64,000 nt of DNA from P52-10 sp041397365 (GTDB lineage: Bacteria; Pseudomonadota; Alphaproteobacteria; Rhizobiales; Xanthobacteraceae): positions 1 through 64,000 of the forward strand of contig JAWKWT010000002.1 in the NCBI GenBank assembly GCA_041397365.1, written 5' to 3'. Position numbers and translations under genes: made by a program. Numbering within the stretch: the first letter of the stretch is position 1; the number at the start of each line of letters is the position of its first letter. Shown here piece by piece: positions 51,490 through 60,715 of the stretch. The notes below the pieces were generated by a model. It saw only the letters and a program-made list of their open reading frames with translations, ran no database searches and was not told the origin of the DNA.

Positions 51490-52242
51490 TTATTCGGCGG
51501 CGCTCAGCGAATCCGGAAGCGGCAGCGTGATGCCGGCGGCCAGCGCATCGTCGCGGAACGCCTTCACCGCGCCGAGCGCAAGGTCGTCGCCGGTCTGCGT
51601 GCCGATCGCGGGCAGCTTGTTCAGCACGTCGGCCGGCGCCGTGATGATGTGGCAGCCCATGTCGTGCGCCTCGATCACGTTGAACACCTCGCGGGTCGAA
51701 GCCCAGATGATCTCCACATTCGCGGTTTTGCGCGCGCGCGCGACCGCATCGCTGACGATCGGCCGGTAGTCGATGCCGAGATCGCCGAGCCGGCCGGCGA
51801 ACACCGAAACACAGGCCGGCGCACCTCCGTCCAGCGCCTCGACCGCGCTCGCCACCTGCGCCGAGGTGAAGATCGCCGTCATGTTGATCTTGATGCCGTC
51901 GCGCGAGAGCGTGCGCACCGCATCGAACATCGGCTCGCTCTTGGTCGTCATCACCGGGATCTTCGCGTAGACGTTCTTGCCCCATGACGAGATCATCCGC
52001 GCCTGCGCGATCATCTCCGGAATATCGTCGGAAATGACCTCGAACGAAATGTGCCGGTCCGGAACCGCGGCGACGAGTTCGCGCGCATAGGCGACGTAGT
52101 CTGTGACGCCGGCCTTCTTCAGCAGCGACGGATTGGTGGTGAATCCGGAAATCCACGCATTCTTCGCCATCGCGACGATCTGGGCCTTGTCGGCTCCGTC
52201 CGTGAACAGCTTGACCTTGAGCGCACTCAAAACGGGGGCCAT
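51490..52242 (-). CDS. transaldolase / fructose-6-phosphate aldolase family
   Basis: A 250-residue TIM-barrel aldolase from ATG 52242 (MAPVLSALKVKLFTDGAD). The Schiff-base Lys is in V-Y-A-K-I-P-V-M-T-T (about 93), and T-T-N-P-S-L-L-K and T-A-I-F-T-S-A-Q complete the active site. The size is that of small (TalC/MipB-type) transaldolases; in E. coli relatives act on fructose-6-P. It probably supplies or drains pentose phosphates, which also feed heptose synthesis (sedoheptulose-7-P); that link is inference. Confidence 0.9.
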   Translation of the reverse strand: MAPVLSALKVKLFTDGADKAQIVAMAKNAWISGFTTNPSLLKKAGVTDYVAYARELVAAVPDRHISFEVISDDIPEMIAQARMISSWGKNVYAKIPVMTTKSEPMFDAVRTLSRDGIKINMTAIFTSAQVASAVEALDGGAPACVSVFAGRLGDLGIDYRPIVSDAVARARKTANVEIIWASTREVFNVIEAHDMGCHIITAPADVLNKLPAIGTQTGDDLALGAVKAFRDDALAAGITLPLPDSLSAAE

Positions 52243-52448
52243 CGGGCGCCTCCTGGATCGCAACATCGAATGATTGGGATCGGATTACGCGCTCGCGGCC
52301 CGGATCGCAAGGTCGCGGGGGAAAGCCACCGTCTCCTTTTCTCGCCCCGCGCTATTGCCAGAGCGGGTTGCAAATCCTACCAAGCGGCCATTGGCCCGCC
52401 GAAAGCGGCAAGCCTTCCCTTCCACCCTGCTCCGCCGAGCCCCTCGGA

Positions 52449-53405
52449 ATGCGCCAGTTCGCCCTGCTCGTTCTGAAGATCGCGGTCTCGGTGGGGCTGC
52501 TCTATCTGGCGCTGCGCGATATCGATTTCGCCGCCCTGCAAGCGCGGCTGCGCCGCATCGACCTCGCCTGGATCGCGCTGTCCGCGCTCGCCGGCTTCGT
52601 GCAGATCGGCGTCGCCGCCTTGCGCTGGCGCGAAATCACGCTCGCCTGCGGCGCGGAGTTGAAAACCGGAACCGCGCTCCGGTTCCAGTTGATCGGTTCC
52701 TTCTTCAACCAGACGCTGCCCTCGACGATCGGCGGCGATGGCGTCCGCCTTTGGCTCCTGCAACGAAACGGCGCGCCCTGGCGCGACGCAACCTATTCGG
52801 TGCTCGTGGATCGCGCCGTCGGCCTGATCGTGCTCGCGGTGATGGTCGTGGTCAGCCTGCCCTGGAGCCTCGCGCTGATCGGCAATGCCGAGGGGCGGAT
52901 CGCGCTCATCGTCCTGGATTTCGCTGCCCTCACGGCCTGTATCGGCTTCCTGGTGCTGGGCGTGCTGCCATGGCGATGGCTCAAAAGCCTGTGGCCGCTT
53001 CGGCATGTGCAGGCCTGCGCGGTCATCGCCAATCGCGTGATCTTCGATGCGCGCTCGGGTCCGCGCGTGCTCGGACTTTCGATCCTCAATCACCTACTTT
53101 CCGTGGTGATTGCCTGGTGCGTCGGCCGCGCGATCGCCTCGCCCGTAACGTTCGCGCAGATGTTCCTGCTGATCCCGCCGATCATGCTCATCATGACCAT
53201 TCCGATCTCGATCGCCGGCTGGGGCGTGCGCGAGCAGACGATGCAGGTGGCCTTCATGAACGCCGGCCTGAGCGGCGCGGACGGCCTCACCATCTCGCTG
53301 CTTTACGGCATCGTCCTGTTCCTCATCGGCGCGGCGGGCGGCCTGACATGGCTTGTGACGCGCCCCGCACGGGAGGCGGAGGCGCGGCCGCCCTCGCCGC
53401 CATGA
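52449..53405 (+). CDS. YbhN-like (lysylphosphatidylglycerol synthase TM-type) membrane protein
   Basis: A 318-residue protein with about eight membrane helices, starting at ATG 52449. The family motifs F-F-N-Q-T-L-P-S-T-I-G-G-D-G-V-R (about 97-112), then V-D-R-A-V-G-L-I and, late, S-I-A-G-W-G-V-R-E are visible. The late part and G-D-G-V-R are characteristic of the YbhN/AglD-type group, which often lies with polysaccharide genes and is thought to act in lipid-linked sugar metabolism. Its stop overlaps the start of the WecA-like gene (ATGA), so they are co-translated. Confidence 0.85.
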   Translation: MRQFALLVLKIAVSVGLLYLALRDIDFAALQARLRRIDLAWIALSALAGFVQIGVAALRWREITLACGAELKTGTALRFQLIGSFFNQTLPSTIGGDGVRLWLLQRNGAPWRDATYSVLVDRAVGLIVLAVMVVVSLPWSLALIGNAEGRIALIVLDFAALTACIGFLVLGVLPWRWLKSLWPLRHVQACAVIANRVIFDARSGPRVLGLSILNHLLSVVIAWCVGRAIASPVTFAQMFLLIPPIMLIMTIPISIAGWGVREQTMQVAFMNAGLSGADGLTISLLYGIVLFLIGAAGGLTWLVTRPAREAEARPPSPP

Positions 53406-54415
53406 TCTCCCTCGCCATCCTTCTTTGCGCCGCCGGACTGTCGGCGCTGTCGATCGCGGCGATGCTGCCGCTGCTGCAACGCTACGCGCTGGCGCGGCCG
53501 AATGCGCGCTCGTCGCATACCATCCCGACCCCGCAAGGCGCAGGCATCGCCATTGTCGCTGTGACGCTGGTCGTGTCCGGGGCTGCAATGATCCTCAGCG
53601 ACGAAACGGCACCGCTGGTCCTGCTCGCGCCGATCGCGGCGGCAACGCTGCTGCTCGCGATCGTCGGCGCGATCGACGATCTGCGACCGATGCCGGTGCT
53701 GCCGCGCCCGCTGTTGCAAGGGCTTGCGGCGGGACTTGTCCTGTTCAGCTTTCCCGACTCGGCGCGGCTCATTTCATTCGTTCCGCTCTGGCTCGAACGC
53801 ATCGCGTTGTTTTTCGCGATCATCTGGTTCGTCAATCTTGTGAACTTCATGGACGGCCTCGACCTCATCACGGTCGCGGAAATCGTCCCCGTCACAGCGA
53901 CGCTCGCGGTGCTCGGCCTGCTGGGCGCGTCGTCACCCGACATCACCATCGTCGCGCTGGCGCTGTGCGCGGCGATGATCGGTTTTGCGCCATTCAACAA
54001 GCCGGTCGCGCGGGTGTTTCTCGGCGACGTCGGCAGCCTGCCGATCGGCCTGCTGCTGGCCTGGATGCTGATCGATCTGGCGATGCGCGGGCAGCTCGCC
54101 GCGGCGCTGCTGCTGCCGCTGTATTACCTCACTGATGCGACGCTCACCTTGCTGCGCCGGCTGGCGCGCGGCGAACGCATCTGGGCGGCGCACCGCTCGC
54201 ATTTCTATCAGCAGGCGACGGCGAACGGTTTTTCCGTGCTTCAGGTCAGCGGGCTGGTTTTCGGCGTGAATATTGTGCTGGCCGCACTGGCGCTGGCGGC
54301 GACCTGCACGTCGTCATGGCTTGTTCAATCGCTGCTGCTTGCGGCCGGCGCGATCGTCGTCGGCCTGCTGCTCTGGCGTTTCGCCAAAAAAATTACTGCG
54401 CCGCCTCCGCGCTGA
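53402..54415 (+). CDS. MraY/WecA-like undecaprenyl-phosphate sugar-1-P transferase
   Basis: A 337-residue membrane enzyme that loads a sugar phosphate onto undecaprenyl phosphate. Start ATG 53402 overlaps the YbhN-like stop. Catalytic elements: S-H-T-I-P-T-P-Q-G-A-G near residue 38, D-D-L near 92, N-F-M-D-G-L-D near 157, and L-G-D-V-G-S-L near 205; a cytosolic H-R-S-H-F-Y-Q-Q lies near 265. About ten helices. Closest in style to WbpL/WbcO-type enzymes for O-antigen. The gene is convergent with the CapD-like gene, overlapping by about 23 bases. Confidence 0.9.
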   Translation: MISLAILLCAAGLSALSIAAMLPLLQRYALARPNARSSHTIPTPQGAGIAIVAVTLVVSGAAMILSDETAPLVLLAPIAAATLLLAIVGAIDDLRPMPVLPRPLLQGLAAGLVLFSFPDSARLISFVPLWLERIALFFAIIWFVNLVNFMDGLDLITVAEIVPVTATLAVLGLLGASSPDITIVALALCAAMIGFAPFNKPVARVFLGDVGSLPIGLLLAWMLIDLAMRGQLAAALLLPLYYLTDATLTLLRRLARGERIWAAHRSHFYQQATANGFSVLQVSGLVFGVNIVLAALALAATCTSSWLVQSLLLAAGAIVVGLLLWRFAKKITAPPPR

Positions 54416-56306
54416 ACTCCGGAATCGCATCCCGCAAAATGACGCGGATGGTGTCTCGGTCGTCCCGCTCGACCGCATGGCGAAGCGCCGCCGTCCAGTT
54501 CCGGACAGTCGTCAGCGCGGGTTCGTTCGGGCGCGCCGCCATCACGCCAGCGATGCCGGTTTCAGTGGTCGGCTCCTGTGTCGCGAACAGAATCTCGTGC
54601 AGCCGCTCGCCGGGCCGGATGCCGGTGAACACGATTTCGATGTCCTCGCCGGGAACAAGGCCGGAAAGCCGGATCATCCGCTCGGCGAGATCGACGATCT
54701 TCACCGGCTGGCCCATGTTCAGAACGTAGACCGAAACGTCGCGCTCGTCGGTTCCGGTCGCGTGGCTCGCTGCCGACACCACAAGATCGCACGCCTCGCG
54801 GATGGTCATGAAATATCGCACCATGTCGGGATGCGTCACCGTCACCGGCCCGCCGGCCTCGATCTGCGCCTTGAATTTCGGCACCACCGAGCCGTTGGAG
54901 GCGAGCACATTGCCGAACCGCACCGAGATCAACCGCATGTTGCGGTTCGCATCGTCGCGGCGGGCGACGTCGCGGTCGAGCGCCTGACAATACATTTCCG
55001 CAAAACGCTTGGTCAGGCCCAGCATCGACACCGGCTCGATCGCCTTGTCGGTGGAAATCATCACCATCGCCTTCGCGCCGGAGGCGAGCGCGGCGTCAGC
55101 AACGTTGATCGAGCCGAAGATGTTGGTTTTGACGCCCTCGGCCCAGTCATGTTCGAGGATCGGCACATGCTTCAGCGCCGCCGCGTGGAAAACGATGTCC
55201 GGCCTGAACGCGGCCATCAGCCGCTGAATCCGCTCCGCGTCGCGGATGTCGGCGATGCGTCCTTCGACTTGCATCTGCGAGCCGTCGGCCGCCAGCGCCT
55301 CGCAGATATCGTAAAGCGCCTTTTCGGAATGTTCGATAATCAACAGCCGCGTCGCGCCGAAGGCCGCCATGCGACGGCAGATTTCCGAGCCGATCGAGCC
55401 GCCGCCGCCGGTGACGGCAACCGCCTTGCCGCGCACCAGCGATTCCAGCCGGCGATAATCGATGCTGACGCTCGGCCGCAGCAGCAAATCCTCGACCGCG
55501 ATCGGCGCGAGCCGCGGCGGCTCGCTGCTCTCGTCCAGCGACGGCATGCGGTTGACGGTCAGTCCGAGCTTGCGCGATTGCAGCAGCACGTCTTCCGGGT
55601 GCAGCTCCGGCACCAGCGCCGAGGGCGTCATCACGATCCGCTCGATCGGCTTCTCGCGCCCCTCGAAATCGCCGACGACGTTGGCGAGGTCGTCGAAACT
55701 GCCGAGCACCGGAATGCCGCGGATCGATTGGCCGCGATCGGCGCGCGACGGCGAGAGAATGCCGACCGGCCAGATCTGCTTCACCGCGCCGCTCTCGATG
55801 CTGCGGATCAGCACTTCCGCGTCCGCCGTCCGGCCGAGGATCAGCACCGACGCCGCGTCGGTGTTGCGTGCCGCCCGCAGCGTCCGCGTGTAGCGGAAAT
55901 AGCGATAGGCGAAGCGCGGCCCGGCGAGGAACGCCACCTGCAGGAACCAGTAGAGAATGATCGTGGTCTTGCCGAGGAAGAACGTGCCGTACACGTTCGG
56001 CGCGAGGAAGATGTAGTCCAGCACCAGGAGCGCGACGGTGAGCACGCTCGCGACGCGGATGATGTTGAGCACGTCGGGGAACGAAATGAACCGCCATTTC
56101 GTCGTCGTCAGCCGGAACGAGGCGCAGACGATGACGCTCAGCGCCAGAAAATACGGCAAGATCACCGTCAGCACCGGCAGGCGCGCCAGCAGGTCCTGAT
56201 TTTCGAACCGCAGATAGAAGCTCGCCAGCACGGCGGCGGCCGTCGCCACCATGTCGTGCAGCGCGATCAGATAGACGCGCGGGCCGAAGCTGAAGAGCTT
56301 TTTCAT
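54393..56306 (-). CDS. CapD/WbpM-like nucleotide-sugar dehydratase/epimerase, membrane-bound
   Basis: A 637-residue protein. Residues 1-120 hold four membrane helices. A CoA-binding-like domain follows (about 150-280), then a short-chain dehydrogenase domain with T-G-G-G-G-S-I-G-S-E-I near 300. The active site shows S-T-D-K-A-I-E-P-V and S-M-L-G-L-T-K (the SMK variant of Y-x-x-x-K). This is the WbpM/PglF layout of UDP-GlcNAc 4,6-dehydratases, making the 4-keto-6-deoxy precursor for QuiNAc, FucNAc or bacillosamine. Its start overlaps the hldE stop (ATGA). Confidence 0.93.
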   Translation of the reverse strand: MKKLFSFGPRVYLIALHDMVATAAAVLASFYLRFENQDLLARLPVLTVILPYFLALSVIVCASFRLTTTKWRFISFPDVLNIIRVASVLTVALLVLDYIFLAPNVYGTFFLGKTTIILYWFLQVAFLAGPRFAYRYFRYTRTLRAARNTDAASVLILGRTADAEVLIRSIESGAVKQIWPVGILSPSRADRGQSIRGIPVLGSFDDLANVVGDFEGREKPIERIVMTPSALVPELHPEDVLLQSRKLGLTVNRMPSLDESSEPPRLAPIAVEDLLLRPSVSIDYRRLESLVRGKAVAVTGGGGSIGSEICRRMAAFGATRLLIIEHSEKALYDICEALAADGSQMQVEGRIADIRDAERIQRLMAAFRPDIVFHAAALKHVPILEHDWAEGVKTNIFGSINVADAALASGAKAMVMISTDKAIEPVSMLGLTKRFAEMYCQALDRDVARRDDANRNMRLISVRFGNVLASNGSVVPKFKAQIEAGGPVTVTHPDMVRYFMTIREACDLVVSAASHATGTDERDVSVYVLNMGQPVKIVDLAERMIRLSGLVPGEDIEIVFTGIRPGERLHEILFATQEPTTETGIAGVMAARPNEPALTTVRNWTAALRHAVERDDRDTIRVILRDAIPEFSAEAAQ

Positions 56307-57775
56307 TCGCCGCCTTCTTGCGCGCGCTTCACCAGCGAACTGGTGCTGAAGCCCGGCACGATGTCGACCAGCAGCACCTCGCCGCCATCGGCTTCGACGA
56401 TGTCGCGGCCGACCACCTGTTCGCGCGTATAGTCTCCGCCCTTCACCAGCACGTTCGGCCGAACCTGCGCGATGAGATCCAGCGGCGTGTCCTCCTCGAA
56501 GACCACAACCAGATCGACGGCTTCCAGCGCCGCCAGCACTTCGGCGCGGCCGCGCTCGTTCTGCAACGGCCGCGTCGGTCCCTTCAGCCGCTTCACCGAG
56601 GCGTCCGAATTCAGCCCGACGATCAGCCGGTCGCACGCGGCGCGCGCGTCGGTGATGATCTTGACGTGGCCGGGATGCAGAATGTCGAAACAGCCATTGG
56701 TGAAGCCGATGCGCTGGCCCTGCTTGCGCCAGAGCGCGAGGTGCTCCTCCAGATCGTTGGCGTTGCCGGCGATCTTCTCCTCCGCCGCCAGGGACGCTCG
56801 CGGCAGCACCGTCCGCCGCAGTTCGGCGAGATCGACCGTCGCAGTGCCGCGCTTGCCGACCGAGACCGCACCGGCCGCATTGGCCATGCGCAGCGTCGTC
56901 TCCCAGTCGCAGCCGGCGGCCAGGGCCAGCGCCACCATCGCGATCGTGCTGTCGCCCGCGCCCGAGACGTCACGCACCTTGACCGGAAACGCCGGCATGT
57001 GGATCGCCTCGCCGGAGCGCGGCAGCAGGCTCATGCCGTCCTCGCCGCGCGTCAGCAAAATCGCCTCGCTGTCCACCGTTCGCATGAGTTCGCCGGATGC
57101 GTCCTCGAAATCGGCTTCGGTATCGGCGCGGCTGCGGGTCGCCTCAAGGAATTCCTTGCGGTTCGGCGTCAGCACCGTCGCGCCGCGATAGATGGCAAAA
57201 TTGGTGCTTTTCGGATCGACGACGATGCGTTTGCCGAGTTTCTTCGCCTGATCGATGACATTGCGGATGATGCGCGTGGTCAGCGCGCCCTTGGAATAAT
57301 CCGACAGCAGCACGATGTCGGCGTCCGGCAGCGCCGCCACGGCCGCCGCGATCACCTGCTCCTCGATCGCAGCCGAGACCGGCTCGGACACTTCCCAATC
57401 GGCACGCAACAGATGCGTGGAGAAATGATCCGAAACAAAGCGCACCTTTCGGGTCGTCGGCCGGCTCGAATCCACGATCAGCCGCGCATCGATTCGCGCC
57501 TCGCGCGAAAATTCCGCCTTCAGCAGTTCGCCTGCCGAATCCGCACCGACCACGCCGACGAAAATGCAATGCGCGCCGAGCGCAGCGATATTGCGCCCGA
57601 CATTGCCCGCGCCGCCGACATTCATCTCGCTGCGCTGAACGGCGATCACCGGCGCGGGCGCTTCCGGCGACACGCGCTTGACGTCGCCATAGACGAACTC
57701 GTCGAGCATGAGATCGCCGACGCACAACACGGTCTGGCGTCCGACATCCGCGGCAAAAGTCTCGAAATTGAACAT
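56303..57775 (-). CDS. hldE: bifunctional heptose-7-P kinase / heptose-1-P adenylyltransferase HldE
   Basis: A 490-residue enzyme of ADP-L-glycero-D-manno-heptose synthesis. The N-terminal ribokinase-type kinase (about 1-320) has V-G-G-A-G-N-V-G-R-N near 50 and the anion hole V-S-G-A-G-D-S-T near 265. The C-terminal nucleotidyltransferase (about 345-490) has T-N-G-C-F-D-I-L-H-P-G-H-V. It adds phosphate at C1 and later AMP. Intact, with normal length. gmhB, the intermediate phosphatase, is 1.2 kb away on the plus strand. Confidence 0.95.
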   Translation of the reverse strand: MFNFETFAADVGRQTVLCVGDLMLDEFVYGDVKRVSPEAPAPVIAVQRSEMNVGGAGNVGRNIAALGAHCIFVGVVGADSAGELLKAEFSREARIDARLIVDSSRPTTRKVRFVSDHFSTHLLRADWEVSEPVSAAIEEQVIAAAVAALPDADIVLLSDYSKGALTTRIIRNVIDQAKKLGKRIVVDPKSTNFAIYRGATVLTPNRKEFLEATRSRADTEADFEDASGELMRTVDSEAILLTRGEDGMSLLPRSGEAIHMPAFPVKVRDVSGAGDSTIAMVALALAAGCDWETTLRMANAAGAVSVGKRGTATVDLAELRRTVLPRASLAAEEKIAGNANDLEEHLALWRKQGQRIGFTNGCFDILHPGHVKIITDARAACDRLIVGLNSDASVKRLKGPTRPLQNERGRAEVLAALEAVDLVVVFEEDTPLDLIAQVRPNVLVKGGDYTREQVVGRDIVEADGGEVLLVDIVPGFSTSSLVKRAQEGGE

Positions 57776-57930
57776 GGTCCGATCTTATACGTGAATTCCG
57801 TCGCGCCGGGACCCGGTATCCCGGCCGACATGCTATGCTTGACCCTCCCGGCGGGAGAGGTTAACGCGCCGGACCTTGATTTCCGCCCCAGACCGCAGCC
57901 CCCGGCCGAACGGCTTGAACGACCGATAGA

Positions 57931-59019
57931 ATGAATCCGAATTCGAGCAATACGGCCGACGGGGACGGATCGCAAGATGACCGGCCGATCCTGCTTGTAC
58001 CCTATTTGTGGGTCGGCGACTTCGTCAGGTGCCACACCATCGTGCGGCTGCTCAAGCAGCAATGGCCGAACCGGCCCATCGATGTCCTGACCACCGCTCT
58101 GTGCGCCCCTTTGCTGGACTTCATGCCGGGCGTCCGCAGCGGAATTGTCCACCACATTTCACGCGGCCGCTTCCTGCCGAAGGAGCATTTTGAGCTTGCG
58201 GCCAAAATCCGCGCGGGCGGTTACGGCCAGGTGCTGGTGATGCCGCGCACCTGGAAGGCGGCGCTGGCGCCTGCGCTGGCGCGGGTTCCCAAACGCACCG
58301 GCTTCATCGGCGAAGCGCGGTTCGGCCTCCTCAACGATCTGCGCTGGGGCGAAAAGGCGCTGCCTCGCATGATCGATCGCTGCGTCGCGCTGGCGATGCC
58401 GCCCGGCGTTCCCGTCCCGGAATTCTGGCCGGAGCCGCAACTCGTGGTCGATCCTGCCGAGGTTGTCGCCTGGCGCGCCCGCAAGGGCGTCGGGGACGGC
58501 CCCGCGGTCGTGCTTGCACCGGGATCGGTCGGCCCGGCCAAGCGCTGGACCTATTACGGGGAGGCGGCCCGGCTGCTGGCGGATGCGGGCCTCGATGTCT
58601 GGGTGCTGGGCGGGCCCGGCGAGCGCGAGCTGGCCGCCGGGATCGTTGAAATGGGCGGCCCGCGCGTGCGCGACCTCACCGGCACGGACCTGCGCGACGC
58701 GGTGCTGGCGCTGGCGGCGGCTCCCGTCGCCATCGCCAATGATTCCGGCCTGTTCCATGTCGCCGCCGCCGTCGGCACGCCGCCGATCGGAATTTTCGGC
58801 CCGAACGCGCCGTTCCATGGCGTGCCGCTCAACCCCGTCGCGGCCGTGATCCTGAGCCGGACCGACGTGCCTTGCCGGCCCTGCCACAAGCCGGTGTGCC
58901 CGCTGCACCATCACGCCTGCATACGCGATATTTCGGCCGAAGAGGTGGTCGCGGTCGCCCGCCGCGTGCTGACGGCGATCGGCCCGCAGCCACGCACCGC
59001 TTCGGGGCTCGCGACGTGA
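57931..59019 (+). CDS. waaF: ADP-heptose:LPS heptosyltransferase (GT9)
   Basis: A 362-residue glycosyltransferase family 9 enzyme. It transfers L,D-heptose to the LPS inner core. The N-terminal domain starts P-I-L-L-V-P-Y-L-W-V-G-D-F-V near 20. The C-terminal nucleotide domain has V-V-L-A-P-G-S-V-G-P-A-K-R-W near 190, and N-D-S-G-L-F-H-V-A-A-A near 270 binds the ADP. The pattern suits WaaF (heptosyltransferase II) better than WaaC. Its stop overlaps the gmhB GTG start. Divergent from hldE. Confidence 0.9.
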   Translation: MNPNSSNTADGDGSQDDRPILLVPYLWVGDFVRCHTIVRLLKQQWPNRPIDVLTTALCAPLLDFMPGVRSGIVHHISRGRFLPKEHFELAAKIRAGGYGQVLVMPRTWKAALAPALARVPKRTGFIGEARFGLLNDLRWGEKALPRMIDRCVALAMPPGVPVPEFWPEPQLVVDPAEVVAWRARKGVGDGPAVVLAPGSVGPAKRWTYYGEAARLLADAGLDVWVLGGPGERELAAGIVEMGGPRVRDLTGTDLRDAVLALAAAPVAIANDSGLFHVAAAVGTPPIGIFGPNAPFHGVPLNPVAAVILSRTDVPCRPCHKPVCPLHHHACIRDISAEEVVAVARRVLTAIGPQPRTASGLAT

Positions 59020-59558
59020 CCGCGACGGCGCGCAGGCCCGCGGTGTTTCTCGACCGCGATGGCGTCATCAATTTCAACGATGACGGCTATATCGGCACGC
59101 GGGAACGCTTTCGCTGGATACCGGGCGTCGCCGACGCGATCCGCCGCCTGAACGATGCGGGCTTTCTGGTGTTCGTCGTCACCAATCAGTCCGGCGTCGC
59201 GCGCGGCTATTTTACCGAGGACGACGTTCGATCCTTGCATCGCTGGATGATCGCCAGCTTGCGCGAGCAAGGCGCGCGCATCGACGACATCCGTTACTGC
59301 CCGTTTCTCCAAGACGCAGCCGTCGCCGCCTATCGCAAGCGCAGCGACTGGCGAAAGCCCGCGCCCGGCATGTTCCTCGACCTGATGGCGAACTGGCCGG
59401 TCGATCCGGAAAAGAGTTTCACCATCGGCGACAATGCCGGCGATATCGAAGCCTCAAACGCCGCCGGCGTCCGGGGCTTTCTATTCAGCGGCGGAAACCT
59501 CGCCGATTTCGTCGAAACCTGTCTCGATGAAATGAAGGCTCAGTCCAGCGACCGATAG
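59016..59558 (+). CDS. gmhB: D-glycero-beta-D-manno-heptose-1,7-bisphosphate 7-phosphatase
   Basis: A 180-residue HAD phosphatase from GTG 59016 (GTGA overlap with the waaF stop). The nucleophile motif F-L-D-R-D-G-V-I-N is at about 11-19, and T-N-Q-S-G-V-A-R-G near 47 is a GmhB hallmark, with K-P-A-P-G-M-F near 112 and I-G-D-N-A-G-D-I near 130. It removes the C7 phosphate from heptose bisphosphate made by HldE. Zinc-binding cysteines of the typical GmhB are largely absent; only C-P-F near 93 is seen. Confidence 0.92.
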   Translation: MTATARRPAVFLDRDGVINFNDDGYIGTRERFRWIPGVADAIRRLNDAGFLVFVVTNQSGVARGYFTEDDVRSLHRWMIASLREQGARIDDIRYCPFLQDAAVAAYRKRSDWRKPAPGMFLDLMANWPVDPEKSFTIGDNAGDIEASNAAGVRGFLFSGGNLADFVETCLDEMKAQSSDR

Positions 59559-60637
59559 ACCTCGCTGATCGCGCGGGCTTCTGCTTCGAGATTGAAGCTC
59601 GCCAGCACACACGCGCGCGCCTTCATCCCCATCGCGGCGATCGACGCGGGATCGCTCAGCAGGCTTTCCAACGCGGCGGCCAGCGCCGGCGCATCGCCGG
59701 TCGGCATGAGGATACCGTTTTCTCCGTCCTCCACGACCAGTTCGGCGGCACCGGCCCGCGCCGCCACCAGCGCCAGCCCGCACGCCATCGCCTCGATCAG
59801 CGTCAGCCCGAACCCTTCATTGCGCGAGGTGAACGCATAGATCGACAGACGCTGGAACCAGCGCCGCACATCTTCGATCGGCAATTCGCCCAGCATGAGA
59901 ATGCGCGATTGCAGGCCGGCCTTGGCGATCTTCTCACGCAAGCCGTCCGCGAACGCGGTCTGGTCGGACGTGATCTGGCCGACGATCACACCTATCGCAT
60001 CGGGATGACGCGGCAGCACGGCGCATAGCGCATCGACGAACACGTCGGTCCCCTTTTGCGCGCGCACGCGGCCGAAGCAGCCGATCGCGATCTTTCCCGC
60101 CAGACCGGCTTCGGCCAACAAAGCCGCGCGGTCGGTGGCGGGCGCATAAAGGTCCGTATCAACGCCGTGCGGGATGACGCGCGCAGCGCGCGTCAGATAA
60201 GACGCCGACGCCTCGCTGGTGGCGATGATCGCATCCATGCGCGCGATCAGCCAGCGGGTGATCCATGTGTGGTGCCGCTGCGCCGCGGAGGTGAAAACCA
60301 GTTTCAGAGGCCAGCCGAGCGCGCGCAGCGCAAGACCTGCGATCATCTCGTTGTTCCGCCGCGCATGCCAGATCAGCGGCGCACGCCTGCGCCACAATTT
60401 CAACAGGCCGCCGACACTCAGAGTCGCGATACCGTCGGGCGCGTCGGGGCCGAACCACACGGCCGGCTGCATCGCCGCCAGTTTCGGCGCAACCATCCGG
60501 TTGGTCGCCGTCACTCCGGAATAGCGCCAGTGCAGATTGGGGATGATGACGCGCAAGTCTGATAGGCTCTCGAATTGCGCCGGCAATGGTCCCGCTCCGT
60601 TTCGTCCAAGCGATATACACAAACCCGCCTTGCGCAA
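59540..60637 (-). CDS. GT4-family glycosyltransferase (LPS core, LpcC/LpsB-like)
   Basis: A 365-residue glycosyltransferase family 4 enzyme. The C-terminal GT-B half has G-R-V-R-A-Q-K-G-T-D-V near 195 and the E-x7-E signature in S-R-N-E-G-F-G-L-T-L-I-E-A-M-A-C-G near 285. It adds a sugar to a growing LPS core; the acceptor is unknown. The N-terminus is odd: the first 27 residues lack the usual start of the fold, so the real start may be downstream of 60637. It overlaps gmhB in the 3' direction by 19 bases (convergent). Confidence 0.88.
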   Translation of the reverse strand: MRKAGLCISLGRNGAGPLPAQFESLSDLRVIIPNLHWRYSGVTATNRMVAPKLAAMQPAVWFGPDAPDGIATLSVGGLLKLWRRRAPLIWHARRNNEMIAGLALRALGWPLKLVFTSAAQRHHTWITRWLIARMDAIIATSEASASYLTRAARVIPHGVDTDLYAPATDRAALLAEAGLAGKIAIGCFGRVRAQKGTDVFVDALCAVLPRHPDAIGVIVGQITSDQTAFADGLREKIAKAGLQSRILMLGELPIEDVRRWFQRLSIYAFTSRNEGFGLTLIEAMACGLALVAARAGAAELVVEDGENGILMPTGDAPALAAALESLLSDPASIAAMGMKARACVLASFNLEAEARAISEVYRSLD

Positions 60638-60715
60638 CCAGCCGCCTCCGCAAAGCGGACGATCCGGCCGCCAAAAGCCCTGATTTCGCTTGAAAATCCG
60701 GCTTCATGCGGGCAG

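Noticed and set aside
57845..57862. CTCCCGGCGGGAG inverted repeat between hldE and waaF as a terminator or operator.
   Set aside because: Six-base arms without a T-run; common by chance in GC-rich DNA.
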